From Rhizobium sp. Leaf262 (lineage in GTDB: Bacteria > Pseudomonadota > Alphaproteobacteria > Rhizobiales > Rhizobiaceae), in contig NZ_LMMM01000018.1 in the NCBI RefSeq assembly GCF_001422245.1, positions 187,088 to 251,087 on the forward strand: a stretch of DNA of 64,000 bases. The letters are read 5' to 3'. Below are positions 31,597-39,355 of the stretch, piece after piece. Position 1 is the first letter of the stretch. Each line of letters opens with the position of its first letter. Both the position numbers and the translations under genes were made by a program. The notes under the pieces were generated by a model, which was given only the letters and a program-made list of their open reading frames with translations, did not search any database and had not been told where the DNA came from.

Positions 31597-31630
31597 CTAT
31601 CGAAGCCTGCTCGGTGACAGGCTTCGATAG
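31597..31630 (+). terminator. Hairpin terminator after the 5'-nucleotidase
   Basis: CTATCGAAGCCTG and CAGGCTTCGATAG are perfect 13-base arms with an eight-base loop, 15 bases past the stop. A TTTTT run follows at a distance of about ten bases. Confidence 0.75.
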
Positions 31631-31686
31631 AGGACTTCATTTTTGATCGCGGACGTATAATTGCAGCTTGCAGCAGAGGTAAGTGG

Positions 31687-31858
31687 GTGTGGCTCACCCC
31701 CTCTGTCCTGCCGGACATCTCCCCCACAAGGAGGGAGATCGGCAAGACGAGAAACCTTCGCTAAAACGATCGACGCCAAAGATGGCCGCACCGTTGCGGC
31801 ATATCGATCTCCCCACCTGTGGGGGAGATGTCCGGCAGGACAGAGGGGGGTGAGCCAC
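31687..31858. repeat. Long inverted-repeat element, copy B
   Basis: A 172-base copy of the element also found at 26092 and 58747. Left arm GTGTGGCTCACCCCCTCTGT and its reverse complement at the right share the CTGCCGGACATCTCCCCC block. The central 60 bases differ from the other copies. It lies between the 5'-nucleotidase and hemH, both on the plus strand. The remaining 200 bases up to hemH show nothing else I can name. Confidence 0.85.
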
Positions 31859-32067
31859 GCAGACTGGCCTCTACCGCATCACTATTCAGAACTCAGATGG
31901 CTACACTTATATCTCTATATCCCTCAGCCATCACCACGCGTTGAAATGCCGCGCAAGTTCTATCAAAAATCAATTCAGATTGGTGGATCAATGCTCTACA
32001 AGTTGATCCACGGCACATGTGCGGACGTAGAGCCACGCGCACCCCTTAGAGATTTCAGGACGATTTT

Positions 32068-33117
32068 ATGATCGCAGATAACGCCACGCTCCAGCCAGAG
32101 CATTTCCCGCCAGATCATCCGAAGGTCGCCTTCGGCAAGGTCGGCGTTCTCCTCGTCAATCTCGGCACGCCCGATGGCACCGACTACAAGTCGATGCGCC
32201 GTTATCTGGCGGAGTTTTTGAGCGACAAGCGCGTCATCGAATGGTCGCGGCTGTTCTGGTATCCCATTCTCTACGGCATCGTGCTGAACAAGCGCCCGCA
32301 AAAGGTCGGCAAGGCCTATGAGGAAATCTGGAACCACGATCTGAACGAAAGCTATCTGCGCACCTACACCCGCAATCAGGGCGAGGCGCTCGCCAAAATG
32401 CTGACCGACTTGCCGAACGTGGTGGTGGACTGGGGCATGCGCTACGGCAAGCCGAGCATTGCCGAACGCATGGACGCGCTGAAGGCACAAGGTTGCGAGA
32501 AAATCCTGCTGTTTCCGCTTTACCCGCAATATGCCGCCGCCACCACGGCGACCGTCAACGACAAGGCCTTCGAATATCTGATGAAGCAGCGCTGGCAACC
32601 GGCGCTCCGCACCGTGCCGCCCTATCACGACGACGACACCTATATCGATGCCCTCGCCAATTCCGTCAAAGCCCATCTGGCGACGCTGGATTGGGAGCCG
32701 GAAAAAATCATCGCCTCCTTCCACGGCATTCCGCAGTCCTATTTCAAAAAGGGCGATCCCTATCATTGCCAATGCATGAAGACGGGTCGTTTGCTGCGCG
32801 AAAAGCTGGGCTTGGACAAGGGCCGTTTCATGATCACGTTCCAGTCCCGGTTCGGCCCGGAAGAATGGTTGCAGCCCTACACCGACAAGACCGTCGAAAA
32901 GCTGGCAACGGAAGGCGTGAAGCGCATTGCCGTGATGAATCCGGGCTTCGTTTCCGACTGTCTGGAAACGCTGGAAGAAATTGCTGGCGAGGCTGGCGAA
33001 ATCTTTCTACACAACGGTGGCGAGAAATTTTCGCATATCCCTTGCCTGAACGACAGCGCAGAGGGTATGCGGGTTCTCGAAAAGGTTGTACGCAGGGAGT
33101 TGCAGGGCTGGGTGTAA
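32068..33117 (+). CDS. hemH: Ferrochelatase
   Basis: Inserts Fe2+ into protoporphyrin IX in the last step of haem synthesis, at the inner membrane. The 349 residues match the family. The catalytic region SFHGIPQSYFKKGDPYHCQC contains the conserved histidine, FQSRFGPEEWLQPYTD is the second active-site block, and VNLGTPDG marks the N-terminus. AGGACG precedes the ATG. No clear Irr-type iron box was found upstream. Confidence 0.96.
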   Translation: MIADNATLQPEHFPPDHPKVAFGKVGVLLVNLGTPDGTDYKSMRRYLAEFLSDKRVIEWSRLFWYPILYGIVLNKRPQKVGKAYEEIWNHDLNESYLRTYTRNQGEALAKMLTDLPNVVVDWGMRYGKPSIAERMDALKAQGCEKILLFPLYPQYAAATTATVNDKAFEYLMKQRWQPALRTVPPYHDDDTYIDALANSVKAHLATLDWEPEKIIASFHGIPQSYFKKGDPYHCQCMKTGRLLREKLGLDKGRFMITFQSRFGPEEWLQPYTDKTVEKLATEGVKRIAVMNPGFVSDCLETLEEIAGEAGEIFLHNGGEKFSHIPCLNDSAEGMRVLEKVVRRELQGWV

Positions 33118-33159
33118 CCCGGCCCCATAACGTGCCTGCCAGCGCATGAGGAGATTGGG

Positions 33160-34224
33160 ATGCTTGATCTGGGTGGTTTCGATATTGTCGTCATAGTCGT
33201 GGTAGGCCTCGTCATTCTGACGCTGTTTGCCGGTATCAAGACGGTGCCGCAGGGCTATCGCTACACGGTGGAACGCTTCGGGCGCTATACGCGCACCATG
33301 GAGCCCGGCCTTAACATCCTCACACCCTATATCGAGCGTGTCGGCGCGCGCCTGAACGTGATGGAACAGGTGCTGGACATTCCGACCCAGGAAGTCATCA
33401 CCAAAGACAATGCCAGCGTTTCGGCAGACGCCGTCGCCTTCTATCAGGTGCTGAACGCAGCCCAGGCAGCATACCAGATCACCAATCTGCAATTTGCCAT
33501 CCAGAACCTCACCATGACCAACATCCGCTCGGTCATGGGCTCGATGGACCTCGATGAACTCCTGTCCAACCGCGATGCCATCAATGACCGCCTGTTGCGG
33601 GTGGTGGATGAAGCCGTCGGCCCATGGGGCATCAAGGTCACGCGTATCGAAATCAAGGATATTGCGCCACCGAAAGACCTCGTGGATTCCATGGCCCGCC
33701 AGATGAAGGCCGAGCGTGAGAAGCGCGCCCAGGTGCTGGAAGCCGAAGGCGCAAGAAACGCGCAGATCCTGCGCGCCGAAGGTGCCAAGCAATCCGCCAT
33801 TCTCGAGGCCGAAGGACAGCGTGAAGCGGCCTTCCGCGATGCCGAAGCGCGCGAACGTCTGGCCGAAGCCGAAGCCAATGCCACGCGCATGGTGTCTGAG
33901 GCCATCGCCGCCGGTGACATCCACGCCATCAACTACTTCATCGCCCAGAAATACACCGAAGCCATGGCGCAGATCGGCACCGCGAAGAACTCCAAGATCG
34001 TGCTTATGCCGATGGAAGCGTCTTCGCTGATCGGCTCGCTCGGCGGTATCGGCGCCATCGCCAAGGAAGTCTTTGGCAGAGGTGGCGATGCGCCCTCAGC
34101 GCCCGAAGCACCTGCCGCCGCAAAACAGCGCAGCTCCGTGCCGCCCTCCTCCAGCCGCCCGACAGGCCAGACCATCAACGTGACCATCCCAAACAATCCG
34201 TTCGGACCATCTTCGGAGAGATGA
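33160..34224 (+). CDS. SPFH/Band 7 membrane protein (QmcA/stomatin-like)
   Basis: A 354-residue scaffold protein anchored by one N-terminal helix (about 8-26) with a Band 7 domain at about 28-190 and a long charged coiled coil at about 195-265 (MKAEREKRAQVLEAEGARNA). Such proteins form large oligomeric cages in the inner membrane and modulate proteases or membrane domains. It is paired with NfeD one base downstream, the classical slipin-NfeD operon. Confidence 0.92.
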   Translation: MLDLGGFDIVVIVVVGLVILTLFAGIKTVPQGYRYTVERFGRYTRTMEPGLNILTPYIERVGARLNVMEQVLDIPTQEVITKDNASVSADAVAFYQVLNAAQAAYQITNLQFAIQNLTMTNIRSVMGSMDLDELLSNRDAINDRLLRVVDEAVGPWGIKVTRIEIKDIAPPKDLVDSMARQMKAEREKRAQVLEAEGARNAQILRAEGAKQSAILEAEGQREAAFRDAEARERLAEAEANATRMVSEAIAAGDIHAINYFIAQKYTEAMAQIGTAKNSKIVLMPMEASSLIGSLGGIGAIAKEVFGRGGDAPSAPEAPAAAKQRSSVPPSSSRPTGQTINVTIPNNPFGPSSER

Positions 34225-34225
34225 G

Positions 34226-34690
34226 ATGATCGCAAGGCTCGTTACCGATCTCGGCCCATGGAGCTGGTGGATACTGGCCGCCATTCTGCTGGCCGCCGAA
34301 CTCGTCGCCCCCGGCGTGTTTCTCATCTGGATCGGAGCCGCTGCGCTCGTCATCGGTGCCATCTCGCTGGCGCTGTGGGACACCGGGATCTGGAACTGGC
34401 ATGTCCAACTGCTTTTGTTTGCGCTGCTGTCGGCTGTCTTTGCCATTCTCGGTCGCCGCTATTATGGCCGGGATTATGCAAAGACCGACGAGCCGTTCCT
34501 CAACCAGCGCGAAGCGAGCCTCATTGGCCGGACGGCGACGCTGCAGGAACCAATCACCGAAGGCCGTGGTCGCATCAAGCTGGATGACACATGGTGGCCA
34601 GTGCAGGGCGAAGACGCACCTGCCGGTGCCCGTGTGCGCATCTCCTCTGCGCATGGTCGCACGCTGACAGTGGAGCAAGTACCGAACTGA
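34226..34690 (+). CDS. NfeD-family membrane protein
   Basis: A 154-residue short-form NfeD: two to three transmembrane helices in the first 75 residues, then an OB-fold domain (LIGRTATLQEPITEGRGRIK ... WWPVQGEDAPAGARVRI). It starts one base after the SPFH gene stop and works with it as a membrane-domain partner. It lacks the serine-protease domain of long NfeD proteins. Confidence 0.92.
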   Translation: MIARLVTDLGPWSWWILAAILLAAELVAPGVFLIWIGAAALVIGAISLALWDTGIWNWHVQLLLFALLSAVFAILGRRYYGRDYAKTDEPFLNQREASLIGRTATLQEPITEGRGRIKLDDTWWPVQGEDAPAGARVRISSAHGRTLTVEQVPN

Positions 34691-34885
34691 TAAAGGGTGA
34701 GCTCGGCCCACTGCTTAGCAGATCGATTCGCTTTTTACTCTCTCCATCTATAATATCGGAACGTCATGCTGCACCGCACCATGCAACTGGCGCATCTCAT
34801 ATGTTCCGGAAAATCAATGCTGTTTTCGCCATTGATGCTGTAGTCATTTATCTATTGCAAGCGATACAGACGAAGGTTTTCAACA

Positions 34886-35287
34886 ATGGAATTACAGCCG
34901 CCAGCCGACATGGAACTGACCCTGCGCACTCTCGCCATGCCTGCCGACGCCAATCCGGCAGGCGATATTTTCGGCGGATGGGTCATGTCTCAAATGGACT
35001 TGGCGGCCTTCGTACGCGCCAATGATGTGGCAGGTGGACGCACCGTGACGGTCGCCGTCAACGAAATCGTCTTCAAGAAACCGGTGAAAATCGGCGACAC
35101 GCTCTGCGTCTACACCCGCATCGAAAAAGTCGGTCGCACCTCCATCACCCTCAAAATAGAAGCCTGGACCCGCCGCCACTCCCAGCAATCCCGCGACAAG
35201 GTCACGGAAGCGGTTTTCATCATGGTCGCGGTGGATGATGCTGGCAACCCACGAGCTGTGCAGAGTGAAGCCTCGAAGGTTGCGTAA
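34886..35287 (+). CDS. Acyl-CoA thioesterase (YciA-like hotdog)
   Basis: A 133-residue single hotdog domain that hydrolyses acyl-CoA. The family signature NPAGDIFGGWVMSQMDLAA carries the conserved Asp of the active site, and VNEIVFKKPVKIGDTLCVY is the core strand region. Short-chain cytoplasmic acyl-CoAs are the usual substrates of YciA. The 195-base gap before it shows no other gene. Confidence 0.9.
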   Translation: MELQPPADMELTLRTLAMPADANPAGDIFGGWVMSQMDLAAFVRANDVAGGRTVTVAVNEIVFKKPVKIGDTLCVYTRIEKVGRTSITLKIEAWTRRHSQQSRDKVTEAVFIMVAVDDAGNPRAVQSEASKVA

Positions 35288-35375
35288 TCTGCCGCCGGTT
35301 TCGCCAGCGCATTCGGGATGGAACGAAGCTCAAAAGTCGGTCATATCGGTTCGCCTAGAACGCCCTTAGCGTTAC

Positions 35376-36044
35376 CTAGAACTTCACACCCAAGCCAACG
35401 CGCACGGCGTTTTGATCGATATCGCCATTCAGCAGCGGGCCGAGCGCGCCGTAATCGTAGTTCTTGTCGCCGAAGTCGGTGTAGCGGTATTCGATACGGC
35501 CAAAAATCATGTCGGTGAAGGCATAATCCACGCCCGCGCCGACCGTGTAGCCGTTGAAGGTTTCCTTGTTTTTCGGGAAGCCCGGTGTGACCAGATAACC
35601 GCGTCCGACAGCCCAGCCTGCCGTGCCATAAACCAGCGCCCGGTCGATTGCGTAACCAACGCGGCCACGGACGGACCCCTGCCAGTCCAGACCGTACTCG
35701 TAGCGGTCAGGCGCGAGAATGGTAAGCGTACCATCGCCCCAGTTGCCATCGAAATCGCCTTCCACGCCAAGAACCCAATTGTTGCTCAGCTGGTGGTTAT
35801 AGCCGGCAAATGCGCCCAGCACGCCGCCATGGAAATTGGCCTCCAGCGGTGTTCCTGCGATGATGCCGGATATGTCTTGATTGTCCCAGGCATATCCGCC
35901 CTGCACACCGGCGGTGAAGCCGGTCCACGAGAATGCCTGGCCAGAAATGGCCACCGGTGCCTGCGGTGCCTCATAGACCGCATCCGCAGCCATCGCGGTG
36001 GACGCGGTCAGGATAAAAGCTGCAGCAATGACGATTTTTCTCAT
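35376..36044 (-). CDS. Outer-membrane beta-barrel protein (RopB/Omp25-like)
   Basis: A 222-residue porin-family protein with a signal peptide (MRKIVIAAAFILTASTAMAA) and alternating amphipathic strands forming an eight-stranded OmpA-like barrel. Family landmarks are FSWTGFTAGVQGGYAWDNQD, NNWVLGVEGDFDG and GRIEYRYTDFGDKNY. It ends VGLGVKF with the terminal Phe needed for barrel assembly. It resembles the group 3 proteins Omp25/Omp31 and RopB. The frame stays open upstream to 36206, but the signal peptide fixes the start at 36044. Confidence 0.9.
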   Translation of the reverse strand: MRKIVIAAAFILTASTAMAADAVYEAPQAPVAISGQAFSWTGFTAGVQGGYAWDNQDISGIIAGTPLEANFHGGVLGAFAGYNHQLSNNWVLGVEGDFDGNWGDGTLTILAPDRYEYGLDWQGSVRGRVGYAIDRALVYGTAGWAVGRGYLVTPGFPKNKETFNGYTVGAGVDYAFTDMIFGRIEYRYTDFGDKNYDYGALGPLLNGDIDQNAVRVGLGVKF

Positions 36045-36223
36045 TTCGGGCACCTTGGTTGTGGTGGTTCCCATAGGTACTCCAACCAAGGAAAAAAGCT
36101 GTAGCACCGCCGCAACAAGCCAAAATATTACTGAACATTTCGGCCGCGTTCGGCCAGCTCGGGAAAAGTATTTCGGCGCTGTATGGCGAGCAAAGATCGA
36201 TGGCAATGCCGAGCCAAAAAAGC

Positions 36224-36257
36224 AAAAAGGCCTCGCGACTTTTTCGCAAGGCCTTTG
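36224..36257 (-). terminator. Terminator of the tRNA-Val gene
   Basis: On the minus strand AAAGGCCTTGCG and CGCGAGGCCTTT pair imperfectly around a short A-rich loop and are followed by TTGCTTTTTT, about 17 bases past the tRNA 3' end. Confidence 0.75.
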
Positions 36258-36273
36258 TACTTCTGAATTCGGA

Positions 36274-36348
<75 letters not shown>

Positions 36349-36429
36349 TCCGTTGAGGCGCATAAATCACAAAACCGGAGGAAGCGTCAACTGCTTTTTT
36401 TCAGTTTTGTGAAAGGTTTATGCGAGGCC

Positions 36430-36792
36430 TTATGCCACAAGGAGTTTGTTCACTTCATCGACCAGATCGCGCAGGTGGAAAGGCTTGGAAAGCACCTTCG
36501 CATCCTTCGGCGCCTTCGAATCAGCGTTTAGTGCAACGGCGGCAAAGCCGGTGATGAACATGACCTTGAGGTCGGGGTCCAGTTCCGTTGCACGCCGCGC
36601 AAGCTCGATTCCGTCCATTTCCGGCATGACGATATCGGTGAGGAGAAGAGAAAAAGGCTCTTCACGAAGCCGGTCATAGGCGCTTGCGCCATTGTCAAAC
36701 GAGGAAACCTTGTATCCGGCTTTCTCCAGCGCCTTCACGAGAAAGCGGCGCATGTCATTGTCATCTTCAGCGAGAAGAATTTTCTGTACCAT
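36430..36792 (-). CDS. cpdR: CpdR-type single-domain response regulator
   Basis: A 120-residue receiver-only protein closely resembling rhizobial and Caulobacter CpdR, which when unphosphorylated docks on ClpXP and primes it to degrade cell-cycle proteins. Asp53 (LLLTDIVMPEMDG) is the phosphate acceptor, and Lys in VLSKPFHLRDLVDE is the conserved switch lysine. MVQKILLAEDDNDMRRFLVK is the family N-terminus. It would be phosphorylated through the CckA-ChpT relay. It is divergent from the formylglutamate amidohydrolase at 36974. Confidence 0.93.
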   Translation of the reverse strand: MVQKILLAEDDNDMRRFLVKALEKAGYKVSSFDNGASAYDRLREEPFSLLLTDIVMPEMDGIELARRATELDPDLKVMFITGFAAVALNADSKAPKDAKVLSKPFHLRDLVDEVNKLLVA

Positions 36793-36973
36793 TTAAGTGA
36801 CCGTAACTTCTGATTTATTGGAATACCTTATCCCGATCATACCGCATTTTCAGTAAATATCATGTGAACGGTAGAATCATGACTCGGGCGACTGGTGCGC
36901 AGTATGGACTTGCTCTGCCTTAACTGGCAACATGAAGCTTCTGGCAGAATTATGACATGGTAAACGGGGCGGA

Positions 36974-37858
36974 ATGGACTGGGTCACGGGCGAGTATGAA
37001 CTCTTCGAGGTGCACGAACCCGCCGTTCACAGCATTCCGTTCGTATATAACTCACCGCACAGTGGTCGGTGCTATCCCGTTTCCTTCCTCGAATCGTCCC
37101 GCCTGAACTCCTACGAAATCCGCCGCTCGGAAGATCATTACGTCGATGAGCTGTTTTCGGGCGCAATCGATCTCGGCGCACCCTTGCTGAAAGCAAACTT
37201 CCCCCGCGCCTATCTGGATGTCAACCGCGAACCATACGAACTCGATCCGCGCATGTTCGATGGCGCACTGCCGCCCTATGCCAATATCGGCTCCATGCGC
37301 GTTGCTGGCGGGCTCGGCACCGTACCACGCATCGTCGCCGAGAACATGGACATCTATGCGCACCGTCTGCCTGTGGACGAAGGTATCAGGCGGATAGAGA
37401 GCATCTACAAGCCCTACCATGCCTGCCTGCGAAAGCTGGTATCGCGAACCCATGCCAGTTTCGGCATGGCGGTGCTGATCGACTGCCACTCCATGCCGGG
37501 CAACATCCGGCTTGCCAGCTCCAATATCCGGCCCGATATCATTATCGGAGACAGATACGGCACCAGTGCATCTGCGGAAATTTCCCGTGCGGCCCTGTAT
37601 TTTCTCGAAGAGCTCGGCTTCACAGCCGTTTGCAACAAGCCCTATGCGGGCGGCTTCATCACGGAACACTATGGCCGTCCGGTTCGCTCCCTGCACGCCT
37701 TGCAGATCGAAGTCAGCCGCGCTCTCTACGTGGATGAGAAGACCCTGGTAAAAACACCGGAATTCTTCGCCGTTCAGGCGGCGCTGGAGACATTCATGCG
37801 CCAGCTTTCGGTGTTCGTTTCGCAATACGCCATCGACATGGCTTTCGCCGCCGAATAG
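36974..37858 (+). CDS. N-formylglutamate amidohydrolase-family protein
   Basis: A 294-residue HutG-like (PF05013) hydrolase. Motifs visible are VYNSPHSGRCYP near residue 25, ANFPRAYLDVNREPYELDPR at about 74-93, VLIDCHSMPGN near 168, and the late ALQIEVSRALYVDE. These include the residues expected to bind zinc and the carboxylate of the substrate. It is a more canonical family member than the paralogue at 13581. No other hut gene is near; it stands divergent from cpdR. Confidence 0.87.
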   Translation: MDWVTGEYELFEVHEPAVHSIPFVYNSPHSGRCYPVSFLESSRLNSYEIRRSEDHYVDELFSGAIDLGAPLLKANFPRAYLDVNREPYELDPRMFDGALPPYANIGSMRVAGGLGTVPRIVAENMDIYAHRLPVDEGIRRIESIYKPYHACLRKLVSRTHASFGMAVLIDCHSMPGNIRLASSNIRPDIIIGDRYGTSASAEISRAALYFLEELGFTAVCNKPYAGGFITEHYGRPVRSLHALQIEVSRALYVDEKTLVKTPEFFAVQAALETFMRQLSVFVSQYAIDMAFAAE

Positions 37859-37903
37859 GCCTGTCCCTTTTCAATCAGACCCCTCAAAAGCTCTGCATCG
37901 GGC

Positions 37904-37978
37904 AAAAAAAACCGCGCCTTGGCGCGGTCAAGTCTAGGGAGGAAACACCCAAGGAGGGTATTTACAGTCAAAGACTGT
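37904..37978 (-). ncRNA. Small RNA with anti-Shine-Dalgarno motifs
   Basis: An RNA of about 75 nt predicted from promoter to terminator. Its 5' hairpin is ACAGTC-TTT-GACTGT. The second hairpin is ACCC-TCCTT-GGGT, whose loop plus flank reads CCUCCUU. An unpaired UUUCCUCCC stretch follows. It ends with the stem ACCGCGCC-AA-GGCGCGGT and a run of at least seven T. C-rich anti-Shine-Dalgarno loops are the mark of the alpha-r14/cuckoo-like sRNAs of alphaproteobacteria, which repress mRNAs by pairing with ribosome binding sites. Family membership is inferred. Confidence 0.72.
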
Positions 37979-37984
37979 GGGATG

Positions 37985-38013
37985 ACGTTAGGCCCGATGT
38001 GCTTAATTGTCAA
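37985..38013 (-). promoter_or_regulatory. Sigma-70 promoter of the small RNA
   Basis: On the minus strand a perfect TTGACA (38008-38013) is followed after exactly 17 bases by TAACGT (37985-37990). A start at about 37978 would put the first hairpin at the very 5' end of the RNA. Confidence 0.75.
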
Positions 38014-38189
38014 TCAATTTTATTTAAGCCTAATTTTTACGCTATTTTTTCACATTTGCTCAAAAATTGGCATCGTTATGCCTTGCGGATGATTTAGTTT
38101 TCGCCTTTTGCAGCACCCGGGACTTGGCGAGTGGACGGAAGGCATTGAAGCGGGTTATGTCGTGATGGTTCGAACATGATGAGGTTTTG

Positions 38190-38966
38190 ATGCTTCCAGA
38201 TCGCGATTTCTTCTTTCGTCTCGCCGATGCCGCCAAGGCGGAAACGCTGCCCCGGTTTCGCACCGGCATCGCCGTCGCCAACAAGCAGGATGGCGGATAT
38301 GATCCGGTCACAGAAGGCGATCAGGCAGCAGAGACGGCCATTCGCGCCTTGATTACCGAACATTTCCCGACCCACGGTATTCTGGGCGAGGAGCATGGCA
38401 GCGTCGGCATCGACCGTGAGCATGTCTGGGTGATCGATCCCATCGACGGTACACGTGCCTTCATTTCCGGCCTTCCCGTCTGGGGTACGCTGATTGGCTT
38501 TCAGTCCTCGGGCCGGTCAACCATGGGCATCATGGATCAGCCCTTCATCGGCGAACGCTATTTCGCCGATGGAAAAAACTCCTGGTACTTCGGACCGGGC
38601 GGCGAACGGCAGATCCGCACACGCGATTGCCAATCCCTCTCAGACGCGGTCTTGTTTACGACCTCTCCGCATATTTTCGCGCCTGCGGAGTTTGCGCGTT
38701 ACGACAAGGTCGAGAAACAGGTCCGCCTGTTCCGTTACGGGGTAGACTGCTACGCCTACGCCCTTCTGGCTGGCGGTCATGTCGATCTCGTCGTCGAATC
38801 CGGTCTTAAACCCTATGATGTCGGCGCACTGATCCCCCTCATCGAACAGGCAGGCGGCGTCATCACCAACTGGGATGGTGGAAGACCCGAGGCGGCGGGC
38901 CGCATCATCGCAGCCGGCAGCAAGGCCCTGCATGAGCAGGCACTGGCACTCCTGTCGGGACTATAA
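38190..38966 (+). CDS. hisN: Inositol monophosphatase-family histidinol-phosphatase
   Basis: A 258-residue Mg2+-dependent phosphatase of the IMPase family. The metal ligands are Glu67 in ILGEEHG and Asp83/Asp86 in WVIDPIDGTRAF, with a late KPYDVGALIPLIEQAGG block. The closest match in my recollection is the HisN group that dephosphorylates L-histidinol phosphate, but inositol or nucleotide phosphates cannot be excluded from sequence. GAGG precedes the ATG. Confidence 0.85.
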   Translation: MLPDRDFFFRLADAAKAETLPRFRTGIAVANKQDGGYDPVTEGDQAAETAIRALITEHFPTHGILGEEHGSVGIDREHVWVIDPIDGTRAFISGLPVWGTLIGFQSSGRSTMGIMDQPFIGERYFADGKNSWYFGPGGERQIRTRDCQSLSDAVLFTTSPHIFAPAEFARYDKVEKQVRLFRYGVDCYAYALLAGGHVDLVVESGLKPYDVGALIPLIEQAGGVITNWDGGRPEAAGRIIAAGSKALHEQALALLSGL

Positions 38967-39166
38967 TTCTCCAAGGCATCGATAGGACCCGGCGCGCGTT
39001 TTGGTTGCTATTTTCGACCGAAATCACAGGCGTGACGGGCCTCAACCATGACCAACCTCGTGAAATAAAAGCGTAACGACATCAAGGTAACCGTTGGTTA
39101 ACCATACTACGGCACTCTTGCGTTGAATTCTTTTATCTTCATCTACTGATATACGCGAGGATCGCT

Positions 39167-39352
39167 ATGGCATATGACTGGAGTGGGAATACCGTCAAAC
39201 AGCAGCGCTGCGACTGGGTTATCATTGCGGCATTGGTGGCTGTGGCCATCGTGGTCATAGCAACACCGCTGGCGCTTATGCGCGGGACAGCGCCAACATC
39301 CATCTTCGAGGCGACATCCATCGGAGCCAGTCCCAAGCTGGCGAAACTATAA
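39167..39352 (+). CDS. Small single-span membrane protein, unknown
   Basis: A 61-residue protein with one clear transmembrane helix (WVIIAALVAVAIVVIATPLAL), a short N-terminal polar part containing one Cys, and a C-terminal tail ending in SPKLAKL. GAGGATCGCT precedes the ATG, and codon use looks like its neighbours. It ends three bases before the convergent ABC gene. A TTAACCAT sequence, like a CtrA half site, lies upstream at about 39098. No family is recognised. Confidence 0.6.
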   Translation: MAYDWSGNTVKQQRCDWVIIAALVAVAIVVIATPLALMRGTAPTSIFEATSIGASPKLAKL

Positions 39353-39355
39353 GGA

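Noticed and set aside
37935..37960. Apparent ribosome binding sites GGGAGGAAAC and AAGGAGGG on the plus strand
   Set aside because: No start codon with a usable frame follows; they are the complement of the anti-Shine-Dalgarno motifs of the minus-strand sRNA.
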